Assembly: GCA_016719885.1 (NCBI GenBank)
Contig: JADJYF010000004.1
Location: forward strand, 101,001 to 165,000
Direction: 5' to 3'
From: Pseudomonadota bacterium
GTDB taxonomy: Bacteria; Pseudomonadota; Gammaproteobacteria; Ga0077536
Length of the DNA stretch: 64,000 bases
Within the stretch, counting starts at the first letter, position 1. Each line of letters starts with the position of its first letter. This document shows positions 34,768 to 44,605 of the stretch, piece after piece. The notes under the pieces were generated by a model, which saw only the letters and a program-made list of their open reading frames with translations, was not told where the DNA came from and did not search any database. Position numbers and translations under genes: made by a program.

Positions 34768-36048
34768 TCAGTAGCCGTAGCGCACTTCGAGGAACACGCT
34801 GTTGTTGGTGCGGCGGCTGCCGAACAGCGTGTCGTGCTCGCCGTGGTTCCATTCGTAGCCGACGCTCACGCGGCACTCGTCGCTGGCTTCGTAGCGCAGC
34901 AGTGCGCGCAGCACGCCGTCGTGGTGGCTGAAGTCCTGGATGGCGAAGATCTCGGCGCGCAGCAGCTGGTCGGGACGCGTCCAGGCGAGACGCATGCTGG
35001 CGCCGTTCTGGTTGTCATCGCGCTGGCCGGACTCGACCGCGTTGATGAGCGCGATGCCGCGCAGGTAGGGGCTCAGAAAGCGCTCCGGCGGCGCATGGTT
35101 GGTCACGCGCCGCAGGATGTACTGCAGGTTGAGATTGATGCTCTCGCCGAAATTGCGATCGCCGCCCAGCACCGCGAACAAGAACGGACGCTTCGACAGG
35201 TCGCTGCGCTCGCGATCGGGGAAGTCACTGTAGGCGGCTTCCGCGCGCAGGTTCAAACCCCATTGCACGGTGGCCATGTCGGCGCCGACGGTGCGTTGAC
35301 GCGGGTAGTCGCGCACCAGGTCGAAAGGCCGCGCCGCGTCGCGCGAGGCGCGCAGGTCGCCGGTCGGATCGTGACCGTCGAAATACGACACCGACCAATC
35401 GACGCCGTGGCGGCTGCCGTCAATCTTGATGGCGCCCTGGCCGACGCCGTCGGGACGCCGATCGCCGACGATGGCGAAGGGCCCGATGTGATCGCGCAGC
35501 GGATGGACCTCGGGGCGGAATTCCGGGATCCAGTACAGCTGCAGCTGCGCGTTCTCGCCCAGCGCATGGTCGACGCGCAGCATGGCGCTGCCGCGCCTGA
35601 GATCGTCGTCGTCGGGAAACAGGCGCGACAGGTCACGCGACGTGAGGTTGTCGGTCGGGTTGATGCGGTCGGCGCGGCCCCAGGCCGCGATCTGGCGGCC
35701 GACGCGCACATCGAAGTCGCCGACGCTGCGCGTGAGGTAGATCTCGCGCAGCTCCGCTTCCGGCGCCGCGGCGTTGGACAGGTCCTCGCTCTGCACCCAG
35801 CCCTCGGCATGGAATCCCGTGCCGCCGTCGCTGTCGTGCTGTGCCTTCAGCCACAGCGTGGCGGGCGCCAGGTCGTGGCGGTCGTCGACGTTGCGGCTGG
35901 AGCGCCAGTAGCCCATGCGCAGCGAACTCGACAGGCCGGCATTCGCCGCGCGTTCGCGCCAGCCGTCGAGCGGCCCGGCGGCCGCGCTGCCCTGCGCGAT
36001 GGCGGCCAGCAGCAGCAGCGCCGCGCCACGCGTGGAAAAACTCCTCAT
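34768..36048 (-). CDS. DUF1302-family outer-membrane beta-barrel-like protein
   Basis: A 426-residue exported protein: signal peptide (MRSFSTRGAALLLLAAIAQGSAAA), alternating beta-strand pattern, and a C-terminal VFLEVRYGY ending in an aromatic residue as required for BAM insertion. VGRQIAAWGRADRINPTDNLTSRDL is a DUF1302 hallmark. The family occurs with DUF1329 and RND proteins in steroid, alkane or aromatic degraders and is thought to serve uptake or export across the outer membrane. The start overlaps the upstream RND gene's stop by ATGA (36045-36048), so the two are translationally coupled. Confidence 0.88.
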   Translation of the reverse strand: MRSFSTRGAALLLLAAIAQGSAAAGPLDGWRERAANAGLSSSLRMGYWRSSRNVDDRHDLAPATLWLKAQHDSDGGTGFHAEGWVQSEDLSNAAAPEAELREIYLTRSVGDFDVRVGRQIAAWGRADRINPTDNLTSRDLSRLFPDDDDLRRGSAMLRVDHALGENAQLQLYWIPEFRPEVHPLRDHIGPFAIVGDRRPDGVGQGAIKIDGSRHGVDWSVSYFDGHDPTGDLRASRDAARPFDLVRDYPRQRTVGADMATVQWGLNLRAEAAYSDFPDRERSDLSKRPFLFAVLGGDRNFGESINLNLQYILRRVTNHAPPERFLSPYLRGIALINAVESGQRDDNQNGASMRLAWTRPDQLLRAEIFAIQDFSHHDGVLRALLRYEASDECRVSVGYEWNHGEHDTLFGSRRTNNSVFLEVRYGY

Positions 36049-39000
36049 CGCGCGCTGTCGAGCGCTTGCGAGGAGAAGGTCTTGGCCGGCAGCTCGACGC
36101 CGACCTCGAATTTCTCGTAGCGGATCACCGAGGCATGGCCGCTCTGCACGTTCTTCATTTCCAATTCCATCGGCTGCCAGTGATGGGTGGTGGCGTCGAC
36201 TTCCTTCAAGTCGCGCGCGAAGTAGCGCTTCATGAGCTCGTTGTGTTCGTCGTAGAGTTCGCCCTGCACGGTCACGCCGTTATCGAGCCGGATCCATGAC
36301 ACGCGCCGGCCGTAGCCGGTCGACTGCCGGGTTTCGTCGCTGCCGGGCACGCTCTCGACCACCGCGCACTCGACGCCGTCCAAGGCTTCCTTGCGCAGCA
36401 GCGTGTGCCGCCAGGCATCGACCTTGTAACCGATGACGTCACCGTGGCTGAAATCGGTGCCGGCAAAGGAATCGCGTTTCTCGGCGGCGGCGAGGCGTCG
36501 CACCTTGCGCAGCGCCGGCAGGTAGACCCACACGTCGTCTTCGCGCTCGCTGTTCTCGATGGAAAGGATGGAGGTGCCGGCGATATTGGCCGGCGACGTG
36601 AAGCGCGTCAGGCGTGCGCTGTTGATGCCGTCTTCGTTGAGCCGCGAATAGCCGCGCGCATGGCGTTCACGCGACTGCCCGTCGCTGCCGGTCAGCACGA
36701 AGCTCGCCTCCATGCGCGTGGTCGGGTAGAGCGTGGTGTCGAAGCTGCGCTGCATGAGCGCGGTGGCCTCGTCCTCGGCGGCCTGTACCGCGTGGCCAGG
36801 CAGCAGGCACAGGATCAGCAGCACGCCGAGCGCGCCGGCGCCCTGCGCATCGAGGCGGTTCTCCTCGAAGACGAATCGCGGTTTCAAATACAGCAGCAGG
36901 GCCGGGTAGAGGGTCAGCGCGGTCAGCGCACTGACCAGCATGGCAACGCTGATCATGATGCCCAGCCACAGGTGAATTTTGAAACCATAGGAGAACAGCA
37001 GCACCGCGTAGCCACCGGCCACCGCGGTGGCGACGTACAGCACCGCCTTGCCCGCCGTCGCGTAGGTGCGCTTGAGCGCGATGTCGAGACCGTCACCGCT
37101 GCGCAATTCTTCGCGCAGGCGATAGGTGAAGTAGATGGCGTAATCGGCGCCGACGCCGACCGCGAGCGCCGCCACCGTGGCGGTCGCAATCTGCAGCGGT
37201 ATGCCGAACAGGCCCATCAGGCCGAAGTTGGCGAGCGCCGTCATCACCAGCGGCACCAGCAGCAAGAGGCCGGCCAGCACCGAGCGGAACATGAGACCGG
37301 CGATGACGAACACCGCCGCGCCCATCTGGAACAGGTTCACTATCTTGCCGCGTACGATCATGTCGCTCATTGCCGTGGGGGTGGTGATGCTGCCGGCCAG
37401 ACGCACCGTGACGTCCGGCGGGAAATGCGCCCTGACGAAGGGCATGAGCTGCTGCTCGAGCCGCGCGACGTGCGCCGAGCTGTCGGTCTTGACGAAGGCC
37501 TGGATCACCGCGTTGCGATAGCCGGCGTCGACGTAGTTGTTGAAATCGCCTTCGTCGCCCGACATCGAGTACAGCAACAGGTACTGGGCGACCAGGTTGG
37601 CGTCGTCGGGAATGATGGCCTGCGCGTCGTCGTCGCCGTGCATGGCCTTGTTCATGCGCACGATGAAATCGGCCAGCGACAGCGTGGCGCCGACCTGCGC
37701 GTCCTTTTCGAGTTCGGCCTGGGTGGCGAGCATGGCCTTCAGCACCGCCGGTTCCTTGATGACGTCTTCGCGCTGGCCTTCGATGAGGATGTACAGCGTG
37801 TTGGTGCCGGCCAGCCGTTCGTTCATGGTGGCGTCGTCGACGCGCATGGCCTGGTCGGCGGTGAAGAAGGCGCGCAGCGAATTGTCGTAGACGATGAGGC
37901 TGGTGCCGGCCAGCGCCAACAGCGCCAGCGCCGCGCCAGCCGCGATCACGCGGCCACGTCGCGGCCCGGCCACGGTACGCATGAGCAGGGCGATGATGCG
38001 ATCCCACACCGTCTGCTTGTTTTCCAGGTGCACGGCGAGCGGCGTGGGCGGCGGCAGCATGGCGCGGATGGCGGGGATGAAGGTCAGTTCGATGACCAGC
38101 GCCGACAGGATGCCGAGCGCCGCGAAGCAGGCGAAGGTGCGTATCGACTGGATGCCGAATACCACCAGCGACAGAAAGCTCGCGGACGCGATCACGCCGG
38201 CCGCGATCATGACCGGGCCCATGGCCGACACCGCGCGTATCACCGCCTCGCGGCTGGCGGCGCGCGCATCGGTGTAGGCCGGTGCGAGCTCGTGGTAGGC
38301 CTCGTAGTAGCGCTTCAGGATCTGCACCGCGTGGCCGGCGGCGACCGCGATGATGAGGATCGGCGTGACATTGCTGAAGGGGTCGAGCTGCAGGCCGAGC
38401 AAAGTCATGAGGCCCAGGCTCCAGACGATCGCGACGAGGCCCGTCACCAGCGGCAGCACCAATCCTTGCACGGTACGAAACGCTTCGAAATGCAGCAGGC
38501 CGATGACCAGCAACGCGATCGGCAGCAGGAAGGCCATGCGATCGGAGAAGCGTTCCAGCGCCGACAGGAAGATCGGCTGGCCGGTGACCATCAGCTCGAC
38601 GGTGTCGTCGGCGTAGGGCGCGATGGCGGCGCGCACGTCGCGTTCGATGGCGCCGAAGCCCTTGGGGTTCATCTTGAATTCGCTGATCACCGCGGCGGTC
38701 TTGCGATCGTGCGAGATGAGGATGCCGTCATACACCGGGTTGTTGTGGATGGCGGCGGCCAGGGCCTCGAGCTCGGCGTGGGTGTGTGGCAGCTTGGCGA
38801 GCATGGCGCGCGCGCTGATGCCATCTTCGCTGCCGACGATGTTCTTGATCTTGGGCGAGGCGAGGCTGCGCAGGTTGGCGCGCTGTGCGCCCGGCACGGT
38901 GGCCAGCGCGTCGGACAGCCCTTTCAGTTTCTCCAGGCGATGGGGCGTCAGCACCGTGCCATCGCGCGCGCTCATGCCCACCACCACCGTGTAGCGATTG

Positions 39001-39182
39001 CCGAACAGCCGCTCGACGGCCTTGGTCGCGATCACGTAGGGATGCGCCTGCGGCAGCAGGTGATCGGTGTCGATGATGACTTCCAGGTGGCGCAGCGGCA
39101 GCAACAGCAGCGCGGTGGCCAGCGCCACCATGCCCACCACCGTCCGTCTGTGCGTCACGACCCAGGTAATGAAGCGAACCAT
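36045..39182 (-). CDS. RND/MMPL transporter fused to a LolA-like outer-membrane lipoprotein-sorting domain
   Basis: A 1,045-residue fusion. Residues 1-770 are an MMPL/RND exporter: TM1 near 14-30, a periplasmic loop, a six-helix block at about 216-375 with sterol-sensing-like features, a second loop, and a second helix block at about 615-765 with GVGADYAIYFTYR. Residues 781-801 form an internal hydrophobic segment ending GHAVQA|AED, which looks exactly like a signal peptide. 802-1045 is a LolA-like domain (ENSEREDDVWVYLPALRKVRRL, SFAGTDFSHGD). The parts are usually separate genes. The LolA-like part may stay tethered in the periplasm or be released by signal peptidase. AGAGGTAG precedes the start. 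Confidence 0.9.
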   Translation of the reverse strand: MVRFITWVVTHRRTVVGMVALATALLLLPLRHLEVIIDTDHLLPQAHPYVIATKAVERLFGNRYTVVVGMSARDGTVLTPHRLEKLKGLSDALATVPGAQRANLRSLASPKIKNIVGSEDGISARAMLAKLPHTHAELEALAAAIHNNPVYDGILISHDRKTAAVISEFKMNPKGFGAIERDVRAAIAPYADDTVELMVTGQPIFLSALERFSDRMAFLLPIALLVIGLLHFEAFRTVQGLVLPLVTGLVAIVWSLGLMTLLGLQLDPFSNVTPILIIAVAAGHAVQILKRYYEAYHELAPAYTDARAASREAVIRAVSAMGPVMIAAGVIASASFLSLVVFGIQSIRTFACFAALGILSALVIELTFIPAIRAMLPPPTPLAVHLENKQTVWDRIIALLMRTVAGPRRGRVIAAGAALALLALAGTSLIVYDNSLRAFFTADQAMRVDDATMNERLAGTNTLYILIEGQREDVIKEPAVLKAMLATQAELEKDAQVGATLSLADFIVRMNKAMHGDDDAQAIIPDDANLVAQYLLLYSMSGDEGDFNNYVDAGYRNAVIQAFVKTDSSAHVARLEQQLMPFVRAHFPPDVTVRLAGSITTPTAMSDMIVRGKIVNLFQMGAAVFVIAGLMFRSVLAGLLLLVPLVMTALANFGLMGLFGIPLQIATATVAALAVGVGADYAIYFTYRLREELRSGDGLDIALKRTYATAGKAVLYVATAVAGGYAVLLFSYGFKIHLWLGIMISVAMLVSALTALTLYPALLLYLKPRFVFEENRLDAQGAGALGVLLILCLLPGHAVQAAEDEATALMQRSFDTTLYPTTRMEASFVLTGSDGQSRERHARGYSRLNEDGINSARLTRFTSPANIAGTSILSIENSEREDDVWVYLPALRKVRRLAAAEKRDSFAGTDFSHGDVIGYKVDAWRHTLLRKEALDGVECAVVESVPGSDETRQSTGYGRRVSWIRLDNGVTVQGELYDEHNELMKRYFARDLKEVDATTHHWQPMELEMKNVQSGHASVIRYEKFEVGVELPAKTFSSQALDSAR

Positions 39183-39651
39183 CGGCGACTACCTCTTTAT
39201 TGCTTATTGTTGGTGAGAGGCCCGCACCGTGTTCGGCGCCTGGGCGGCCGCGGTATCACGCGCCCAGGCCGACGCTCGCATCCCCGGGGCGAGGGTCGGC
39301 TCTCGAGTGCAAGCGTGATCGGCATTGCGCCAGCCGGCGTGCTGCCGTTGTCCTCGAACGCCGCGACAACGTTCGGGAAGGTAGCGAGGGATGCCGTCTT
39401 CTCCCGCGGGGTGACGGTCATTGTTTTACGACGTGGCGAATGCTCCGCGCGTGGGCGTTTCGCCGGGCCAAGGGCAGCGGCGCTAGCCGTTGGCGATGCG
39501 GGACGGGTGTGGGTCCCGGGCGACGCTCGGCCTTGCGTGGCGATGTCCACCGATGCGACGCGTCGTGTGCGATCGCCGGCAAGCCGAGCGCCGCCGATTA
39601 TAGCGGCGGCGCGGCGACCGTATCACGCGCTATCGGGGAAGCGTGTGGCGT
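39183..39651. other. Intergenic region of about 470 bases with no supported gene
   Basis: The 117-residue minus frame (39197-39550) is Pro/Arg-rich and unlike a protein. A hairpin of GCCGCCG and CGGCGGC around ATTATAG lies at 39590-39610. GTATCACGCGC occurs near both ends (about 39254 and 39620). It should include the RND gene promoter; I see no convincing box. Confidence 0.6.
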
Positions 39652-41270
39652 TCAGCCGGCCGAGGCCGCCTGCGTGGCCGCGGGCGCGAAACGGAAGCCC
39701 GTGTAGGCGCCCGCGCGACTTCGTCGCAGTGCTGCCGATAGGGGCCGACGCCGCCGATGTAGGGCAGGAACACGCGCGGCTTGCCCGGTACGTTGGCGCC
39801 CATGTACCAGGAATTGGCCTTGGGAAAGAGCGTGGCGTCGGCGACCTGGTTGACATGCTCGACCCACGCCGCCTCGGCCTCCGCGCTGGCCTCGATGCGG
39901 CGGTGGCCGCGGGCGCGCATGAACTCCATGCACGCCGCTATCCAATCCACGTGCTGCTCGATGGAGACCATCATGTTGCTCATCACCGACGGGCTGCCGG
40001 GGCCGGTGATGGTGAACAGGTTCGGAAAGCCGGCGATGCCGAGACCGAGCAGCGTGCGCGGACCGTCGGCCCACTTGTCTTTCAGGCTCAAGCCATCGAC
40101 GCCGCGGATGTCGACATTCACCAGTGCGCCGGTCATGGCGTCGAAGCCGGTCGCGAACACGATGCAGTCGAAGTCGCGCTCGCGGTCAGCGGTGCGTATG
40201 CCGCCGGCGGTGATGGCCGTGAGCGGCGTCTTGCGCAGGTCCACCAGTTCGACGTGCGGCAGGTTGAAGGTCTCGTAGTAGCCGGTGTCGAGACAGGGAC
40301 GCTTGGTGCCGAAGGGAAAATCGTAGGGGCACAGCGTCTCGGCGGTGACCGGGTCACGCACGATGGCGCGAATCTTGTCGCGCATAAAATCGGCGGCGGT
40401 GTCGTTGGCGGCCTGGTTGAGCAACAGGTCGCCGAAGCTCTGCAGCATGCCGTTCAAGGTGCCGCTGTCCCAGCCGGCCTGGTAGGCGCGCTGGCGCTGG
40501 TCGGCGCTGACTTCCAGCGCCGAGGTGGTGATGATGGGCATTGGCACGCCGAACGCGGAATGGCGCGCCGCTTCGCGGTGCTCGCGATAGTTGGCCTTGA
40601 TGGCCGCAATTTCGTAGCGGTCCAGCGGCCGGTTGGCGGCCGGCAGGCTGAAGGCCGGCGTGCGCTGAAAGACCGTCAGTTGGCGGGCTTGGGCCGCGAT
40701 CAAGGGTATCGATTGCACGGCCGAAGAACCGGTGCCGATCACCGCCACGCGCTTGCCGCTGAAATCGACGCCGTCCGCCGGCCAGTGCGCGGTGTGATAG
40801 GTCTGGCCGCCGAAACGCTCGGCGCCGGGAATGTCGATGTCCTTCGGCACCGACAGGCAACCTGTCGCCATCACGTAAAATTGCGCGGTGAATATTTCAC
40901 CGCTGTCGCTCTCGATGCGCCAGGCATTGGCGCCGTCATCGAAACGCGCCTGCTTCACGCGGGTGCCGAAGCGGATGTCGCGGCGCAGGTCGTATCGGTC
41001 CGCGACATGGTTGGCGTAACGCAGGATCTCGGGCTGGGTCGCGTATTTCTCGCTCCACTGCCATTGCTGCTCGAGGTCCGGATCGAAAGAAAACGAGTAG
41101 TCGATGCTCTGCACGTCGCAGCGCGCGCCCGGGTAGCGATTCCAATACCAGGTGCCGCCGACGCCGTCCCCCGCTTCCAGCACCTGGGCCGAGTAACCGG
41201 CCGTGCGCAATTTGTGCAGCATGTACATGCCGGCAAAGCCGGCGCCGACAATGATGACGTCGTAATTCAT
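39652..41270 (-). pseudogene. Baeyer-Villiger monooxygenase with C-terminal frameshift
   Basis: A 539-residue FAD monooxygenase if repaired. FAD motif GAGFAG at 9-14, GGTWYWNRYPGARCD, fingerprint F153-x-G155-x3-H159-x3-W163-P164, and second Rossmann GTGSSA at 179-184. As read, the frame runs to 39630 with an Arg/Pro-rich tail after CDEVAR. The alternative frame gives AGAYTGFRFAPAATQAASAG and stops at 39652, which matches the normal ending of cyclohexanone-monooxygenase-like proteins. One missing base near 39711-39716 explains it. Only the last ~20 residues are affected, so activity could survive. The start at 41270 follows AGGATC; the upstream open frame to 41333 is rejected. Confidence 0.85.
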
Positions 41271-41339
41271 GGGTGATCCTAGGAGTGAGGGCGTTGTGGA
41301 CGGGATTGTCGAAGGCCGGCAGCAGCCTTGCAAGTCGCC

Positions 41340-41422
41340 GCAGGTGCGAATTCATTCGCACACCGCTGGCGTGGCGAGGGAACATCGCCAGACAATGAAT
41401 GTGCGAATGAATTCGCACCTAC
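41340..41422. repeat. REP-like family A inverted pair (REPIN-like)
   Basis: Plus-strand element 41340-41362 with a GCAG head and minus-strand element 41398-41422 with the complete CTAC end, 35 bases apart, in the divergent gap between the monooxygenase and MATE genes. Size and arrangement match 5236-5319. Confidence 0.83.
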
Positions 41423-41438
41423 CCAGGAAAGCCCCCGC

Positions 41439-42855
41439 ATGAACCCCGCCACCTCATCCCTGCCGGCGCAGCGCTTCGACGGCGCCGGCCGTGCCCATGT
41501 CGACTGGCGTGCGGTGCTGGCGCTGGCCGGGCCGCTGATTGCCAACAGCGCCATCCAGGCCGCCATGAATCTCACCGACACCTGGTTCATCGGGCACATT
41601 TCGACGCTGGCGATGGCCGGCATGGGCGCGGTGCACTGGCTGGTGATCGTGTTCATCGGCGTGCTGGGCGGCGTGGCGATGGCGGTGCAGACCGTGGTCG
41701 CGCAGGCTCATGGCGCGCCGCTACCACCGCGCCGCGCAGGCCACCTGGACGGCGCTGTGGGCGTCGCTGTTCACCGCGCCGGTGTTCGTGGTGGTCGGGC
41801 TGGCTGGCGCCTGGATCCTGGCGCCCTTCGCGCTGGACCAGGAGGTGCGGGAGCTGGCGCTGCAATTCTGGCAGCCGCGCATGTGGGGCGCGGCGTTGGG
41901 CGTGGCGCTGTGGGCGGTGCTCGGCTTCTTCAACGGCATCGGTCGCGCGCGCGTCACGCTGGTCATCAACCTCGTGACCCTCGGCGTCAATGCCGCGCTC
42001 GCGTGGCTGTTCATCTTCAAACTGGAGTGGGGCGTGCCGGGTGCGGCCTGGGCCACCAACTGCGCCACCGCGCTGGGGCTCGCGATCGCGTTGGCGATGT
42101 TCCTGGGCGGCGGCGCGTTGGCGCGCTACGGCGCGCGCCTCACCTGGCGCATCAACACCCTCAGCCTGGTGCGCCAGTTCCGTCTCGGCCTGCCGATGGG
42201 CATCGGTCTGGCCGCCGACCTGTTCGGCTTCGCGCTGTTTCAATTGATGGTGGTGAAGTTGAGCCCCAGCGACGGCGCGGCCTCGCAAATCGTCATGATG
42301 CTGACCTCGATAGCCTACATGCCGGCCATCGGCATTGCCCTGGCCGGCACCACGCTGGTCGGGCAATCGATAGGCGCGGGCGACAAACGCTGGGCGCGAC
42401 GCCTGGGCAACGCGGTGGTGGCGCTGGCGATGGTCTACATGGGCAGCATCGGTCTCGCGCTCGGACTGGCCAGCGACTGGACCATTCCGCTGTTCCTGGC
42501 CAGCGGCGACCCATTGTCGGCCGAGGTCGCACGCGCCGGCATCGCGCTGATGTGGCTGGCTGCCGCCTATCAACTGTTCGACGGCATGATCCTCGGCGCG
42601 AGTTTCTGCCTGCGCGGCGCCGGTGACGCCACGGTGCCGGCGGTGGTGATACTCGGCAGCTCGTGGTTGCTGTTCGTGCCGCTCGCCCACAGCCTGGCCT
42701 TCGCGCCCGGCCATGGCTTTGTCGACTGGCTGCCGCAATACGGGCTGGGCGCGGCGGGCGCCTGGATGGCGGCGGTGGTGTACGTGAGCCTGGTCGGGGT
42801 GCTGATGCTGGGGCGCTGGCGTTCGAGCGCCTGGGAACGCATGGTGGTGCGCTGA
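41439..42855 (+). pseudogene. MATE-family efflux transporter, frameshifted
   Basis: Two overlapping frames give one MATE-like transporter of about 471 residues. The first (from ATG 41439) holds WRAVLALAGPLIANSAIQAAMNLTDTWFIGHI and stays sensible until QAHGA. The second resumes at RRYHRAAQATWTALWAS and runs to the stop at 42855, covering about ten further helices. One extra base (or two missing) around 41716-41724 joins them. MATE proteins expel organic cations or polyketides using sodium or proton gradients. The start is preceded by CAGGAAAG. If the lesion is real, the protein is non-functional, since the second half has no own ribosome binding site. Confidence 0.8.
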
Positions 42856-42877
42856 CACTCACCGGGCATTCCTCGAG

Positions 42878-42900
42878 TGTGCGAATGAATTCGCACCTAC
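42878..42900 (-). repeat. REP-like family A element
   Basis: Single minus-strand copy ending CTAC, in the 74-base gap between the MATE gene and the ParB/Srx-like gene. Confidence 0.75.
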
Positions 42901-42929
42901 AATGGCATTTTTCGCGGCGCGGAGCGGCC

Positions 42930-43310
42930 ATGGGCAAGAACGATTCGATTCCCGACATCAACTGGCTGGCGCAGCCCGAGCCGCATAACTATCCGGCCGC
43001 GCTGTCCTACCTGTCGCTGATCTTCGAACCAGCGCTGGCTTCGCAGCGCGTTCAGCAATTGCGCGACGCGCCGCTCGAGGGCTTCAAGGCCAAGGACGTG
43101 TTCCGCGCCTCGGGCCTGTCGCTGCTCGGCGTCAGCAACTCCCACGTCGAGAAGAACATCGAGAAAATCGAGGACGGCAAGGCGCTGTCGCCCATCCTGC
43201 TGGTGCGCGACGGCGAACACGGCCGCGTGATCGTCGCCGACGGCTACCATCGATTGTGCGCCGTCTACCATTTCCACGAGGACGCCGAGATCCCGTGCAA
43301 GATCGTCTGA
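42930..43310 (+). CDS. ParB/sulfiredoxin-like-domain small protein
   Basis: A 126-residue protein containing GRVIVADGYHRLCAVYHFHED, the D-G-x-H-R-(L)-x-A signature of the ParB/Srx nucleotidyl-handling fold, but with no helix-turn-helix as in chromosome-partitioning ParB. It may be a small nuclease- or CTPase-like domain, or unrelated to DNA. GGAG precedes the ATG at 6 bases. It is a single gene 50 bases before the thiolase. No signal peptide. I infer no specific role. Confidence 0.7.
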   Translation: MGKNDSIPDINWLAQPEPHNYPAALSYLSLIFEPALASQRVQQLRDAPLEGFKAKDVFRASGLSLLGVSNSHVEKNIEKIEDGKALSPILLVRDGEHGRVIVADGYHRLCAVYHFHEDAEIPCKIV

Positions 43311-43360
43311 ACAACGCGCTACCATAGCGCCCGAATTCCACAGTCACTGCAAGGTAAGCC

Positions 43361-44548
43361 ATGAACCAGGTCGTCATCGTCGACAACATCCGCACCGGTC
43401 TCGCCAAGGCCCATCGCGGCACCTTCAACCTGACCCGCGCCGATTCCCTGATCGCCCATTGCATCGACAGCCTGCTGGCGCGCAACCCGGCGCTGGACGG
43501 CGCCGAGGTCGACGACGTGGTGGTGGGCGCCGCGCGCCAGATCGGCGAGCAATCGGCCAATGTCGCGCGCTACGGCGTGGCGCTGTCGAAACTGCCGATC
43601 AGCGTGTCGGCCGCGACCATCAGCCGCGCCTGCTCGTCGGGTCTGAATGCGATCGCGATTGCCGCCACCCAGATCATGAGCGGCTGCGCGGAAGTGGCGA
43701 TGGCCGGCGGCGTGGAATCGATCACCGGCCTCGAGCGCGGCACGCCGGCCAAGTTCGACGAGCATCCGCGCCTGGTGGCCGAGATGCCCGCGATCTTCAT
43801 GCCGATGGGCAACACCGCCGAAGTGGTGGCGCGCCGTTACAAGGTCACCCGCGAACAACAGGATGCCTACGCCCTGCAAAGCCAGCAGCGTTACGCGGCG
43901 GCGGTCAACGCCGGCTACGTGGCCGACGAGATCGCGCCGATGACCGTCGACTGGCTGAAAATCGTCAACAAGGACACCAAGGAAACCAAGGTCGTGCAGG
44001 GCACCGTCGACAAGGACGAGTGCAACCGCGCCGACACCACCCTGGCCGGGCTCGCCTCGCTGCCGCCGGCGTTCGAGAAGGATGGCACGGTGACCGCCGG
44101 CAATGCCTCGCAGCTGTCGGACGGCGCATCGATGACGCTGTTGATGTCCGAGCGCCGCGCGCAGCAGCTCGGCCTGACCCCGCTCGCCTATTACCGCGGC
44201 TGGGCGGTGGCGGGCTGCGAGCCGGACGAAATGGGCATCGGCCCGATCTTCGCCATTCCGAAGCTGCTGAAATACGCGGGTTTGAAACTGTCGGACATCG
44301 ATCTCATCGAGCTCAACGAAGCCTTCGCCTCGCAGTGCCTGTACTGCCGCGACAAGCTCGACATCGACAACGATATCTACAACGTCAACGGCGGTTCGAT
44401 CGCCATCGGCCATCCTTTCGGCATGACCGGCTCGCGCATGACCGGCGTCGTCATCCGCGAGCTCAAGCGCCGTCAGAAGAAGCTCGGCATCGTGTCGATG
44501 TGCATCGGCAAGGGCATGGGCGCGGCGGGGCTGTTCGAGGCCTGCTGA
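43361..44548 (+). CDS. Acetyl-CoA acetyltransferase / thiolase
   Basis: A 395-residue thiolase, distinct from the one at 1367. Nucleophile Cys91 in SRACSSGLNA, NEAFASQ, His351 in IGHPFGMTGSR, and Cys381 in CIGKGMGAAG, i.e. a complete Cys-His-Cys set with the canonical last motif. Catalyses thiolytic cleavage of 3-ketoacyl-CoA. It appears to be a single-gene unit; a family B palindrome directly follows. The close match to the beta-oxidation (FadA-like) branch suggests use in degradation rather than PHB synthesis. Confidence 0.93.
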   Translation: MNQVVIVDNIRTGLAKAHRGTFNLTRADSLIAHCIDSLLARNPALDGAEVDDVVVGAARQIGEQSANVARYGVALSKLPISVSAATISRACSSGLNAIAIAATQIMSGCAEVAMAGGVESITGLERGTPAKFDEHPRLVAEMPAIFMPMGNTAEVVARRYKVTREQQDAYALQSQQRYAAAVNAGYVADEIAPMTVDWLKIVNKDTKETKVVQGTVDKDECNRADTTLAGLASLPPAFEKDGTVTAGNASQLSDGASMTLLMSERRAQQLGLTPLAYYRGWAVAGCEPDEMGIGPIFAIPKLLKYAGLKLSDIDLIELNEAFASQCLYCRDKLDIDNDIYNVNGGSIAIGHPFGMTGSRMTGVVIRELKRRQKKLGIVSMCIGKGMGAAGLFEAC

Positions 44549-44556
44549 GGCTTCCT

Positions 44557-44584
44557 TGTGGGTCAGACTTCAGTCTGACCCACA
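44557..44584. repeat. REP-like family B perfect palindrome
   Basis: A 28-base perfect palindrome (TGTGGGTCAGACTT and its complement), starting 9 bases after the thiolase stop and between convergent genes. It could act as a transcript-end hairpin, but no T-run is present. Confidence 0.8.
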
Positions 44585-44605
44585 CAATTCGCGCGCAGGT
44601 TTTTG

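Noticed and set aside
39197..39550. A 117-residue open frame in the gap upstream of the RND gene
   Set aside because: Pro/Arg-rich, without ribosome binding site or family similarity; also partly embedded in repeats.
36405..41276. A 1,623-residue plus-strand open frame antisense to the RND and BVMO genes
   Set aside because: Composition is that of a reverse-strand shadow in high-GC DNA (His/Arg/Gly/Ala-rich). The minus-strand genes are clear families.
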